Assembly: GCA_015075185.1 (NCBI GenBank)
Contig: JABTUW010000004.1
Location: 1,332,761-1,396,760, forward strand
DNA: 64,000 nucleotides
DNA from: Anaerolineales bacterium
GTDB lineage: Bacteria > Chloroflexota > Anaerolineae > 4572-78 > J111
Direction of reading: 5' to 3'
Of the stretch, positions 33,664 through 41,245 are shown in pieces. The position numbers and the translations under genes were made by a program. How positions within the stretch are numbered: the stretch's first letter is position 1; each line of letters begins with the position of its first letter. Below the pieces are notes generated by a model that did not search any database, was not told the DNA's origin, and worked only from the letters and a program-made list of their open reading frames with translations.

Positions 33664-33868
33664 TCAGTATACTGCCCTCTGGCTCGAGCCACATCGACAA
33701 AAAGATGACTTTCAAATAAAAAAATGACCACCTTGAACGTGGTCTTGACTACCCAAAAAAGGGGGCGACTACCTAATTCCTGTAGTTACCTTCACTTGGA
33801 CCCAGGCTGGCCAGCCCCTTCCACAACGCATAGAGGGCCACTTGGGTCCGATTAGCCAGATGCAATTT
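33664..33868 (-). pseudogene. Inverted duplicate of the NarL-type regulator 3' end
   Basis: Read on the minus strand, this segment repeats the end of the regulator at 36578-37243 (LHLANRTQVALYALWKGLASL) and about 110 bases beyond its stop, including the GGTAGTCAAGACCAC hairpin region. The match to 37166-37354 is close, with small changes and one insert of about 20 bases. There is no start or receiver domain, so this is a fragment. With its partner it forms a long inverted repeat around the kinase/regulator pair. Confidence 0.85.
33716..33744 (-). terminator. Duplicate copy of the rho-independent terminator
   Basis: On the minus strand GACCAC (loop) GTGGTC is followed by a T-rich run. It is the inverted copy of the terminator at 37271-37297. 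One base of the stem has changed, so it is weaker than the original. Confidence 0.5.
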
Positions 33869-33989
33869 CAGGGCATTGATAAAAATACCCAAATGGCCTA
33901 TAATCAGGGGCAGGGGGAAGTTCCTCGCATGAAGTCCTCTTCGCATGTCTTCTTTCTGGTAGAAATTACTGCCGATTTTAGGAGGCTGT

Positions 33990-36581
33990 ATGACAGACGA
34001 AGGTAAGACAAAAGCGCAACTCATCCATGAATTGGTGGCCTTGCGCCAACAGATGGCTGAATTGAAAAAAACAGAAACCGAGCTCAAGCACGCCGAGGAA
34101 ACCCTACGAGCTATTATCGAAGGGACAGCCTCGGTCACCGGTGGTGACTTTTTTCGCTCGCTGGTTCGCCATCTTGCTGCCGCTTTCCAGGTACGTTACG
34201 CCTCTGTGACAGAGTGCACGGATGCAACCATGACCCGAGTCCGCACGCTTGCGCTCACAGAAGATGGTAATTTAAGCGAGAATATTGAATACGATCTTTA
34301 TGGAACACCCTGCGAGCGAGTCATTCGTGGGGCAGACGACTTTTACTATCCCAAAAATTTGGCAGAACAATTTCCCAAGGCGCTTGGCAAAGAGTCCTAT
34401 CTGGGCGTGCCGCTCTATGACTCGGCGGGCCATATCCTGGGTCATCTGGCGGTGATGGATGATAAACCGATGCGGCGCGAGCCTCAAGATACCTCAATTT
34501 TAAAAATCTTCGCCGCTCGGGCTGGCGTCGAATTGGAGCGCAAGCGGGCGGAAGAATCCCTTAGAGAAAGCGAAGAACGGTATCGCTCCCTTTATAACCA
34601 TACCCCTGTTATGGTTCACTCGATCGATTCTGACGGCCGGCTGGTCAGTGTCAGTGACCATTGGCTCCGGGCCTTAGGTTACGAACGGGACGAGGTTATT
34701 GGTCGGCGGATTATTGAGTTTTTGACCGAAGCCTCACGGTATTACGTCCAAACCGTAGCCCTGCCTGAATTTTTCAAAACGGGGCATATTGACGACGTGG
34801 AAATTGAGTTTGTGAAGAAGAACGGGGATGTCATGAACATCTTGCTTTCCGCCGTCGCCGAACGGAACGAAGCCGGAGAGCTCGTCCGTTCCTTCGCCGC
34901 GTTGATTGATATTACCGAGCGCAAGCGGGTGGAGGAAGCCTTGCGCCAGAGCGAGGAACGGTTCAGAAGTGCTTTTGGATATGCACCGATCGGCATGGCC
35001 TTGCTGGACTCCGAGGGTCGCTTTTTGCAGGTCAATCGTGCCTTGAGCGAGATCCTCGGCTATTCGGAGCAAGAATTCCTGGCCACAACCTTTCAGGCCA
35101 TCACCCATCCCGATGATCTGGCGGCCAGCCTAAGCTCTGCCCGTCAACTGTGGGGCGGTGAGATGAGTTCCTTTCAAATGGAGAAGCGATACCTTTGTAA
35201 GCAGGGGCCCATCATCTGGAGTCTGTTAAACGTCTCTGTGGTGAGTGATTCCGCTGGCGCTCCGCTTGATTTTATTGCCCAAATCCAGGATATCACCGAG
35301 CGTAAGCAAGCTGAAGAAGCGCGACGACAGAGCCAGGAGGAACTTCGCCGTCTGAATCAACAGTTGGAAGATTATAGTCAAAACCTGGAACAGAAGGTAG
35401 CTGAGCGTACCCATGAAATTGAACGGCGACGCCAGGTGGCTGAGGGTTTGCGGGATATGTTGACCATCCTGAACTCTAATCGTCCCCTGCACGAAATTCT
35501 AGATTACCTTGTGGCCGAGGCCACCCGGCTGCTGGATACACAAAGCGGCGCCGTTTTCCGTTTGCAGGCCGACCAGGAGCTATTTACCGTTCAGACCAGT
35601 TGCGGCCTGCCCGCCGAGTATGTGACAGATCTGAGCTTTCCACTCCGGCGGAGTTTTTTGGGGCAGGCGGTGTTGAGTCGTCGGCCGGTGGTCATCTCCG
35701 ATCTGGCCGCCGCCCTGGGCGAACAAGACATCGGCCTGGATCTGCAGCGGCAGGCCATCCTGGCCCGTCACTATCACACCCTCCTGGCGGTGCCCCTCCT
35801 TCGTCAAGGCGGCTCTGAGGAGTCTGATGAAATTTATGGCGGGATTGGCCTCTACTATCCTACCTGGCGTCAGTTCTCTGACGAGGAAATTGGCTTGGCC
35901 GTGGCCTTCGCCGATCAGGCCACCTTAGCCATTGAGAACGCCCGGCTGCGCCAACGAGTCGAGCAAGCGGCCGTGATCGTGGAGCGGGCGCGGCTGGCCC
36001 GGGAACTGCACGATTCGGTGACCCAGTCGCTGTATAGTTCGACCTTCTTTGCCGAAGCAGGCCGACAATTGGCTGAGGCTGGGGATGTAGCGGGCGCGGC
36101 CCAACGTTTGACCCGGATTGGCGAAATCGTACAGCAAGCCCTCAAGGAGATGCGACTGCTCGTTTACCAGTTACGGCCACCAGTATTGGCGCAAGAGGGA
36201 TTGGTAGGAGCATTGCGGCAACGCCTGGATACGGTTGAAAAGCGGGCCGGGGTGGAGGCGCGCCTCCTGGTGGAGGACCTGGTTGAATTACCAGCACCCG
36301 TGGCAGAAGGATTCTATCGTATTGCCCAGGAAGCTCTGAACAATGCCTTGAAGCATGCCCAGGCTACCGCGGTGACGGTCTATCTCCGCTCCGAGGGGAA
36401 GGGAGTAGTGCTGGAAGTGGTAGACAATGGCCAAGGCTTCGACCCCAACAAACTAGATGACACTGGCGGGTTGGGCTTGGTTAACATAAAAGAACGAGCG
36501 AAGCAGCTCAATGGCTCATTAGAGATCAATTCTGTCCCAGGCAAAGGAACGAGCCTGAAAGTAAGGGTGGAGGTGTCTTGA
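33990..36581 (+). CDS. Multi-sensor histidine kinase, GAF-PAS-PAS-GAF with NarL-type kinase core
   Basis: 863 residues, soluble. Order: coiled coil; GAF (about 35-185, FRSLVRHLAAAFQVRYASVT); PAS (about 195-310, MVHSIDSDGRLVSVSDHWLRA); PAS (about 320-450, MALLDSEGRFLQVNRALSEI); coiled coil; GAF (about 490-650); HisKA_3 (ARELHDSVTQSLYSSTFFAE, phospho-His near 673); ATPase (EALNNALKHAQAT, VDNGQGFDP, GGLGLVNIKERA). It should phosphorylate the NarL-type regulator that overlaps its stop (ATGA). AGGAGG precedes the ATG. No membrane segment is seen, so the signal is cytoplasmic, such as redox or a small ligand. Confidence 0.93.
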   Translation: MTDEGKTKAQLIHELVALRQQMAELKKTETELKHAEETLRAIIEGTASVTGGDFFRSLVRHLAAAFQVRYASVTECTDATMTRVRTLALTEDGNLSENIEYDLYGTPCERVIRGADDFYYPKNLAEQFPKALGKESYLGVPLYDSAGHILGHLAVMDDKPMRREPQDTSILKIFAARAGVELERKRAEESLRESEERYRSLYNHTPVMVHSIDSDGRLVSVSDHWLRALGYERDEVIGRRIIEFLTEASRYYVQTVALPEFFKTGHIDDVEIEFVKKNGDVMNILLSAVAERNEAGELVRSFAALIDITERKRVEEALRQSEERFRSAFGYAPIGMALLDSEGRFLQVNRALSEILGYSEQEFLATTFQAITHPDDLAASLSSARQLWGGEMSSFQMEKRYLCKQGPIIWSLLNVSVVSDSAGAPLDFIAQIQDITERKQAEEARRQSQEELRRLNQQLEDYSQNLEQKVAERTHEIERRRQVAEGLRDMLTILNSNRPLHEILDYLVAEATRLLDTQSGAVFRLQADQELFTVQTSCGLPAEYVTDLSFPLRRSFLGQAVLSRRPVVISDLAAALGEQDIGLDLQRQAILARHYHTLLAVPLLRQGGSEESDEIYGGIGLYYPTWRQFSDEEIGLAVAFADQATLAIENARLRQRVEQAAVIVERARLARELHDSVTQSLYSSTFFAEAGRQLAEAGDVAGAAQRLTRIGEIVQQALKEMRLLVYQLRPPVLAQEGLVGALRQRLDTVEKRAGVEARLLVEDLVELPAPVAEGFYRIAQEALNNALKHAQATAVTVYLRSEGKGVVLEVVDNGQGFDPNKLDDTGGLGLVNIKERAKQLNGSLEINSVPGKGTSLKVRVEVS

Positions 36582-37243
36582 TGACTGAGGTAAAACCTAT
36601 TCGTATTCTCATTGCCGATGACCATACCGTGGTGCGCGAAGGGGTGCGCTCTTTGCTCAGTATCGTGCCCGATATCGAGATAATCGGCGAAGCAGCAGAT
36701 GGGATTGAAGCGGTCCAGAAAGCCCGGTCTCTGCAACCCGATGTCATCATACTTGATCTGGTGATGCCTCGCCAGGACGGCCTGGCGGCTATCAACGAGA
36801 TTAAGCAAGACAACCCCACTGCCCGTATTTTGGTTCTGACCAGCTTTGCCGAGGACGAAAAAATCTTTCCTGCGATCAAGGCCGGGGCGCTGGGCTACCT
36901 GTTGAAAGATTCGTCCCCCCAGCAGTTGCTTCAGGCCATCCGGGACGTTTATCGGGGCGAATCGTCGCTGCATCCGACCATTGCCCACAAGTTGATTAGC
37001 GAACTCAACCGGCCCTCAGACTTGCCGCCGACGCCGGAGCCACTCACCGAGCGGGAGGTGGAAGTGTTAAGACTGGTCGCCCGGGGGCTCTCCAATGAGG
37101 AGATTGCCGAAATGCTGGTGGTCAGTGAGGGCACGGTGGGCAAACACGTCAGCAATGTCCTGGGCAAATTGCATCTGGCTAATCGGACCCAGGTGGCCCT
37201 GTATGCGTTACGGAAGGGGCTGGCCAGCCTGGATTCAGACTGA
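36578..37243 (+). CDS. NarL/LuxR-family response regulator
   Basis: 221 residues. Receiver with IRILIADDHTVVREG (acidic pair), VIILDLVMPRQDG (phospho-Asp near 59), LTSFAED and LLKDSSP (Lys). The LuxR-type HTH covers about 150-215: LTEREVEVLRLVARGLSNEEIA and VSEGTVGKHVSNVLGKLHL. It is coupled to the kinase by the ATGA overlap and so is its likely partner. Its 3' end plus terminator is duplicated in inverted form at 33664-33868. Confidence 0.95.
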   Translation: MMTEVKPIRILIADDHTVVREGVRSLLSIVPDIEIIGEAADGIEAVQKARSLQPDVIILDLVMPRQDGLAAINEIKQDNPTARILVLTSFAEDEKIFPAIKAGALGYLLKDSSPQQLLQAIRDVYRGESSLHPTIAHKLISELNRPSDLPPTPEPLTEREVEVLRLVARGLSNEEIAEMLVVSEGTVGKHVSNVLGKLHLANRTQVALYALRKGLASLDSD

Positions 37244-37354
37244 GGGCAACTACAGAAATTAGGTAGTCAAGACCACCTTGAAGGTGGTCTTTTTTTTATT
37301 TGAAAGTCACCTTTTTGTCAATGTGCCTCGAGCCGAAGCGCAATATACTGAAGT
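37166..37354 (+). repeat. Right copy of the long inverted repeat around the kinase/regulator pair
   Basis: This copy includes the last 25 codons of the regulator, the terminator and about 60 bases beyond. It matches 33664-33868 in opposite orientation. The two copies are about 3.3 kb apart and enclose the kinase and nearly all of the regulator. Confidence 0.85.
37271..37297 (+). terminator. Rho-independent terminator of the kinase/regulator operon
   Basis: GACCACC and GGTGGTC form a 7-pair stem with a 5-base loop (TTGAA), followed at once by a run of eight T. It lies 28 bases after the regulator's stop. Confidence 0.9.
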
Positions 37355-37390
37355 CAGACAGCCAGAAACAACGGAACCGTCAGGAGCGTA

Positions 37391-37783
37391 ATGATAAGGA
37401 TGATAAAACCTGAGGCAATAACCCTCATCGTGGCCAAACCAGGCCAATTCCGAGAGGGTTTACAGGCTATGTTGACCTCAATACCTCAGATAAAGCAAGT
37501 CAGCCAAGTAGACGATGCTTCCTCAGCACTCAGGATGGTTGCCCAGCACTCCCCCGCGCTCGTCCTGTTGGACTTTGATCTATCGAGCAGTGACATTCTG
37601 GCAGTGACCCTAAAGCAGATCAAGGCCACCTGGCCTCAAAGCCACTGCATTGCGCTGGTTCATAATGAGCAGGAATATCAGCTAGCCAAAGCTGCTGAGG
37701 CTGATGTTGTCCTGATGAAAGGGGTCCCGGCCACACAGCTTTTAGCAATAGTGAAAGAACTCCTGTCTCGACCAGAGACCTGA
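37391..37783 (+). CDS. Degenerate receiver-domain protein
   Basis: 130 residues with the receiver fold. The phospho-acceptor Asp is present (LVLLDFDLSSSD near 60), as is the Lys region (VLMKGVPATQLL), but the acidic pair is missing: VAKPGQFREG stands where VDDxxxxREG is expected. Without it Mg binding and normal phosphorylation are unlikely. It may be a pseudo-receiver that works by binding alone, or a decaying gene. No output domain follows. ATG at 37400 is an alternative start. It follows the kinase/regulator terminator, so it has its own promoter or is silent. Confidence 0.7.
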   Translation: MIRMIKPEAITLIVAKPGQFREGLQAMLTSIPQIKQVSQVDDASSALRMVAQHSPALVLLDFDLSSSDILAVTLKQIKATWPQSHCIALVHNEQEYQLAKAAEADVVLMKGVPATQLLAIVKELLSRPET

Positions 37784-37861
37784 TATAAAGAACAAAAATT
37801 CGCTATCGAAGAGCTGCTGTTTCAGTAAAGAACATAGGCCAAAGTACAGGGAGGTGGGGTA

Positions 37862-38240
37862 ATGATGTTGCTGCAAAGGACCGAACAACAGAGCCGTGAG
37901 GCGGGGACTCGGAGGACCAAGCGCCGGCGGGTTAGGCCGACGAGTGACGCCCATAAAACCAAAAAGCAACTCATCAGCGAATTGACCGCCATGCGCCGGC
38001 AGTTTGGCGAACTGATGACCTTCCAGCAAGAGACAGGTCAGCAAATGGACCAGGCCCAGCAGCGGCTGGAGGCTTTTGGGCGCTTTGTCGGCGAAGCGGC
38101 GTACGACCTCAGGAATAGTTTGACGGTCATTCGCTGCTATTCCGAACTGCTGCTCGACGACCGGCTATATTGACGTTAACAGCCAGGTAGGTCCAAGGAT
38201 CCAAGTTTACCCTCTACCTGCCCGCCTGGCCAGGTGAAGC
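37862..38240 (+). pseudogene. Histidine kinase with an internal deletion
   Basis: Codons 1-103 give a charged N-terminus (a KTKKQLISELTAMRRQFGEL coiled coil similar to the start of the 33990 kinase) and a dimerisation helix GEAAYDLRNSLTVIRCYSEL in which the phospho-His is replaced by Tyr. A TGA follows. About 25 bases on, GSKFTLYLPAWPGEA and a TGA appear: the last residues of a kinase ATPase domain. Nearly the whole catalytic domain is therefore deleted. This is a relic, although the first 103 residues could still be translated. Confidence 0.8.
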
Positions 38241-38289
38241 ATGATAACAGAAAAGATTTTCCAAAATTAATGAACATAGAAGGTAAACC

Positions 38290-38829
38290 GTGAAAGTATC
38301 ACTACAGAAGGACATCTCCAAAGTACAGCCGGAAGATTTCCCACGGGTGTTAGAAGTCTGGGAAGCCTCGGTCCGCGCCACTCATCATTTCCTTTCGGAG
38401 GCAGATATTCAGTTCTTCAAGCCACTCATACCGGATGAGATTTCTCATGTGGCCGAGTTGGCCTGTGTGCGTGATAGCGCCGGGCAGGTTGCTGGCTTCG
38501 TTGGCGTCGAGGACGGTAAAATCGAGATGCTGTTCATTCACCCCATGTGGCGTGGGCAAGGGGTCGGCAGCAGATTGGTGAGGTATGCCGTTAAGGAGCT
38601 TGAGGCAGTGTTGGTTGATGTCAACGAGCAGAATGAACAGGCACTGGGTTTTTATCGACGGATGGGATTTGAGGTTGAAGGGCGTTCTGAGTTGGATAGC
38701 ACCGGTAAGCCGTTCCCTTTGTTGCATATGCGGCTAATTGATTTGGCGGGCAGGCCCAATTCCGGTCGTCAAGCGGTGATAGGAGGAAGCATTGAAAGTA
38801 CATCTGCGAGTAGCTCGGCCAACCGATAA
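38290..38829 (+). CDS. GNAT family N-acetyltransferase
   Basis: 179 residues. The N-terminal strand and helix (EDFPRVLEVWEASVRATHHFL) and the acetyl-CoA motif IEMLFIHPMWRGQGVGSRLVRYAV (R/QxxGxG/A) are clear; VDVNEQNEQALGFYRRMGFEVEGR is the C-terminal part. This resembles the YafP/YjaB-type acetyltransferases (T-H-H-F near the start). The last 13 codons overlap the VOC gene, an overlap that is longer than usual, so the C-terminal tail past the GNAT fold may not matter. Confidence 0.88.
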   Translation: MKVSLQKDISKVQPEDFPRVLEVWEASVRATHHFLSEADIQFFKPLIPDEISHVAELACVRDSAGQVAGFVGVEDGKIEMLFIHPMWRGQGVGSRLVRYAVKELEAVLVDVNEQNEQALGFYRRMGFEVEGRSELDSTGKPFPLLHMRLIDLAGRPNSGRQAVIGGSIESTSASSSANR

Positions 38830-39208
38830 CCTCCAAGAAATAGTCAAATTTTATCGTGATGGACTTGGTTTTGAGATCATTGACTCGTTTGAAGACCATG
38901 CCGGGTTTGATGGAGTGATGTTAGGCCACAAAGAGTTAGATTATCACTTGGAATTCACCCATAGAAGAGGGTATACGTCGGGCAGAGCACCAACAAAGGA
39001 GAATCTCCTAGTTCTATACTTGCCCAACAAGAGCGAGTGGGAGGAGGCTGTCAAAAGAATGGAGGAGTGTGGATATAAAGCAGCAGGATCAGAGAACCCC
39101 TATTGGGATGTGAGAGGTAAAACATTCGAGGATGCCGACGGATATAGAGTGGTGTTACAGCAGGCACCCTGGGCTTCTTTACCCAAAGCATGCGCTTGCC
39201 CTGGCTGA
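38792..39208 (+). CDS. VOC family protein (glyoxalase/bleomycin resistance type)
   Basis: 138 residues. The TTG start at 38792 is chosen because AGGAGG lies 6 bases upstream. HLRVARPTDNLQEIVKFYRDGLGFEIIDSF is the first beta-alpha-beta-beta-beta unit, and GKTFEDADGYRVVLQQ the end of the second with the metal-ligand position. Only one module pair is present, so it would act as a dimer. The last 12 residues do not fit the family and run into DoxX sequence in another frame, showing a recombination junction at the gene's end. Confidence 0.8.
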   Translation: MKVHLRVARPTDNLQEIVKFYRDGLGFEIIDSFEDHAGFDGVMLGHKELDYHLEFTHRRGYTSGRAPTKENLLVLYLPNKSEWEEAVKRMEECGYKAAGSENPYWDVRGKTFEDADGYRVVLQQAPWASLPKACACPG

Positions 39209-39441
39209 TCGCTTTTCTGGTGATTGTGATTGAGTCGCTTGGCTCGCTAGCCTTGCTGATTGGTTTCGCCACCCGCTTGAGCGCGCTGGGGTTGATAACA
39301 GTCATGGTCGGCGCGATCCTGACCAGTCACGAAACGCTGATGATTTCACTCAAGCTAATACGGGCGAAAAAGTGGCTAATTGTGAAACAAACTTTGGTTT
39401 TGAAAGGGGGTGGTCTTAACAAGGAATATTCCAGCCGATAA
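39166..39441 (+). pseudogene. DoxX family membrane protein, 5'-truncated
   Basis: In a frame different from the VOC gene the sequence reads TLGFFTQSMRLPW followed by FLVIVIESLGSLALLIGFAT, typical of the middle of DoxX proteins. The first helix with its N-terminus is missing and the C-terminal half drifts away from the family after GAIL. An internal ATG (39190) could give an 83-residue peptide. I regard it as a remnant fused by recombination to the VOC gene's tail. Confidence 0.7.
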
Positions 39442-39507
39442 GTTTTGGTCAAGATTTTCAAACAAATTCTGAGGCGAGCGGCTCGATTGTTTTTCTCCCC
39501 AAGGCTT

Positions 39508-39540
39508 TGTTAATGTTTGGGTAAGGCCCTCGTAACAAGT
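39508..39540 (+). promoter_or_regulatory. 11-bp direct repeats upstream of the spondin-like gene
   Basis: Three units of 11 bases lie in line, with TTAA, GTAA and GTAA cores at 39510, 39521 and 39532. An 11-base period is that of PhoB/OmpR-type regulators binding one face of DNA. The site lies 55 bases before the ATG at 39595. Confidence 0.5.
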
Positions 39541-39594
39541 GTACCCTACTCTGGTAATAGTTTCATTAAACGTAAATAAAAGGAGATTGAAAAA

Positions 39595-40932
39595 ATGTTT
39601 AAAGGATTAACTAAAGTTTGGGCAGTATTAGGTGTACTGGTGCTGCTCACTACGGTAACAGCAGCGGCGTTTAAGGCTGATACGGTCACCTTCAACGTCC
39701 GTATTGAAAATGTGGGTGATTTCAAATTTAATTCGAGCGGGGTTTTTAACACCCCGGTCGGCGCGAGTGAGCCAGGCCCCCTGGTCCCCGGCGGCGCGTA
39801 TGAGGTTAGCTTTAACGCCGTGCCCGGCGACCGGCTTTCTTTCACCAGCATGTTCGTTCAGTCCAACGACTGGTTCATCGCTCCGGATCAGGCCGGATTG
39901 GCCCTCTTCGACAACGACGGCACCCTCCTCACGGGTGATGTGACCAAGCAGATCCACCTCTGGGACAGCGGCACCGAGATCAATCAGGAGCTGGGCCTGG
40001 GTGCGGACCAGGCCCTCCGCCAGGCCGGTCCCAACACTGGGGCAGCCGACCCTGACCACACCGTACGCCTGGTCAGCGATGAATTTGATAACCTGCCGGC
40101 CCTCAGTGATCTGGTCAAGGTAACGCTGAACTCACCGGCGGCCAATCAATTTGTGCTGCGTATCGAAAATATCGCACCTGAGGGCATTTTGACCACCTCC
40201 GACGGCCAGTCTCAGCCCGTTCCCTTTGCGCCGGGCGTATGGGCCGTCCATTCTGGCGCCAGCCCGCTATTCACCGCAGGTGCGCCTGACTTTGGGCGAG
40301 GGCTGGAGGCGTTAGCTGAGGATGGCGACCCTTCCACTTTGGCGACCAGTTTAGCCGCTCAATCCGGTCTGGTCACGCCTTTTGCGCCGGGCGTGTGGGC
40401 CGTCCACACCGCCGCCAACCCGCTGTTCACCGCCGGCCAGCCTGATCGGGGGCTGGGCCTGGAAGCCCTGGCCGAAGATGGCGATCCCTCGACCCTGGGC
40501 AAAGCCCTGGCTGGTCAGGAAGACGTTATCAGTGCTGGAGTGTTTAATACCCCGGTCGGGGCTGCTGAGCCAGGAGCGCTCCTGCCCGGCCACGCCTACG
40601 AGTTCAGTTTTGAGGCCACCCCCGGCGATTATCTATCCTTCGCCACGATGTTTGTCCAGTCCAATGACCTGTTCTATGGCCCGGCCGGGAAAGGGATCGC
40701 CCTGTTTAGAGCCGATGGCGCGCCGATCAGGGGTAATGTCACCCGCCAGATTTTGCTGTGGGATGCCGGGACAGAAGTCAACCAGGTCCCCGGTTTTGGG
40801 GCGGACCAGGCCCCGCGTCAAGCCGGTCCCAATAGCGGCGCGGACGAAAAGGGGGCCGTCCACGTGGTGAGTGATGGCTTTAGCTATCCGGCTACCGCCA
40901 GCACCATTCGAGTGACCATTACCGTCCCATAG
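39595..40932 (+). CDS. Secreted spondin-domain protein with duplicated parts
   Basis: 445 residues with a signal peptide (KVWAVLGVLVLLTTVTAAAF). The spondin-N fold is recognised by FTSMFVQSNDWFIAPDQAGL, LWDSGTEINQELGLGADQ and RQAGPN. The protein contains a shortened first spondin unit (about 30-175) lacking its middle part, then a second unit (185-445) whose middle part PFAPGVWAVH...GLEALAEDGDPSTL occurs twice, then SAGVFNTPVGAAEPG and the rest. It is exported and may bind metal or matrix components like other bacterial spondin proteins. AGGAGA precedes the start. A strong hairpin follows the stop. Confidence 0.85.
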   Translation: MFKGLTKVWAVLGVLVLLTTVTAAAFKADTVTFNVRIENVGDFKFNSSGVFNTPVGASEPGPLVPGGAYEVSFNAVPGDRLSFTSMFVQSNDWFIAPDQAGLALFDNDGTLLTGDVTKQIHLWDSGTEINQELGLGADQALRQAGPNTGAADPDHTVRLVSDEFDNLPALSDLVKVTLNSPAANQFVLRIENIAPEGILTTSDGQSQPVPFAPGVWAVHSGASPLFTAGAPDFGRGLEALAEDGDPSTLATSLAAQSGLVTPFAPGVWAVHTAANPLFTAGQPDRGLGLEALAEDGDPSTLGKALAGQEDVISAGVFNTPVGAAEPGALLPGHAYEFSFEATPGDYLSFATMFVQSNDLFYGPAGKGIALFRADGAPIRGNVTRQILLWDAGTEVNQVPGFGADQAPRQAGPNSGADEKGAVHVVSDGFSYPATASTIRVTITVP

Positions 40933-40954
40933 CAATCACCCGTAAGGTCAAACA

Positions 40955-40981
40955 GGCCATCCACCACAATGGTGGATGGCC
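40955..40981 (+). terminator. Strong hairpin after the spondin-like gene
   Basis: GGCCATCCACCA and TGGTGGATGGCC form a perfect 12-pair stem with a 3-base loop, 22 bases after the stop. It is followed by an AT-rich stretch rather than a clean T-run, so it may act as a terminator or as an mRNA end stabiliser. Confidence 0.5.
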
Positions 40982-41061
40982 CATCGTAAATAAATTTTGA
41001 AATTCTTACGAACAAATTAAACCTGAAATCAATCGAATGGCCGGTTTTATCAGGGAAGTGA

Positions 41062-41082
41062 TCTGTAAGATTCTCGTAATAT
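41062..41082 (+). promoter_or_regulatory. 11-bp direct repeat upstream of the radical SAM operon
   Basis: GTAA at 41065 and again at 41076 in the context CTGTAAGATTCTCGTAATA. It is very similar to the GTAA...CTCGTAA pair before the spondin-like gene. It lies in the 313-base gap that precedes the first radical SAM gene, which otherwise holds only the hairpin at 40955. Confidence 0.45.
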
Positions 41083-41245
41083 TTTCCGGGTATGTTACAA
41101 ACGTCCATATCGTCAAAGTTAAAAATGGAACACCCCCTGAAGGGAACAGGTAGTAGCAGGTTCGTCTAATTTCTCTGGTTACATCTTTTGACGCACCCGC
41201 ACCCGTCTCCCTTCGGGGTCTCCGATTTTGAAGGAGTCAAAACTC

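Noticed and set aside
36380..36988. A 202-codon open frame on the minus strand across the kinase/regulator overlap
   Set aside because: Both plus-strand genes here have full motifs and a normal ATGA overlap; the minus frame shows no family.
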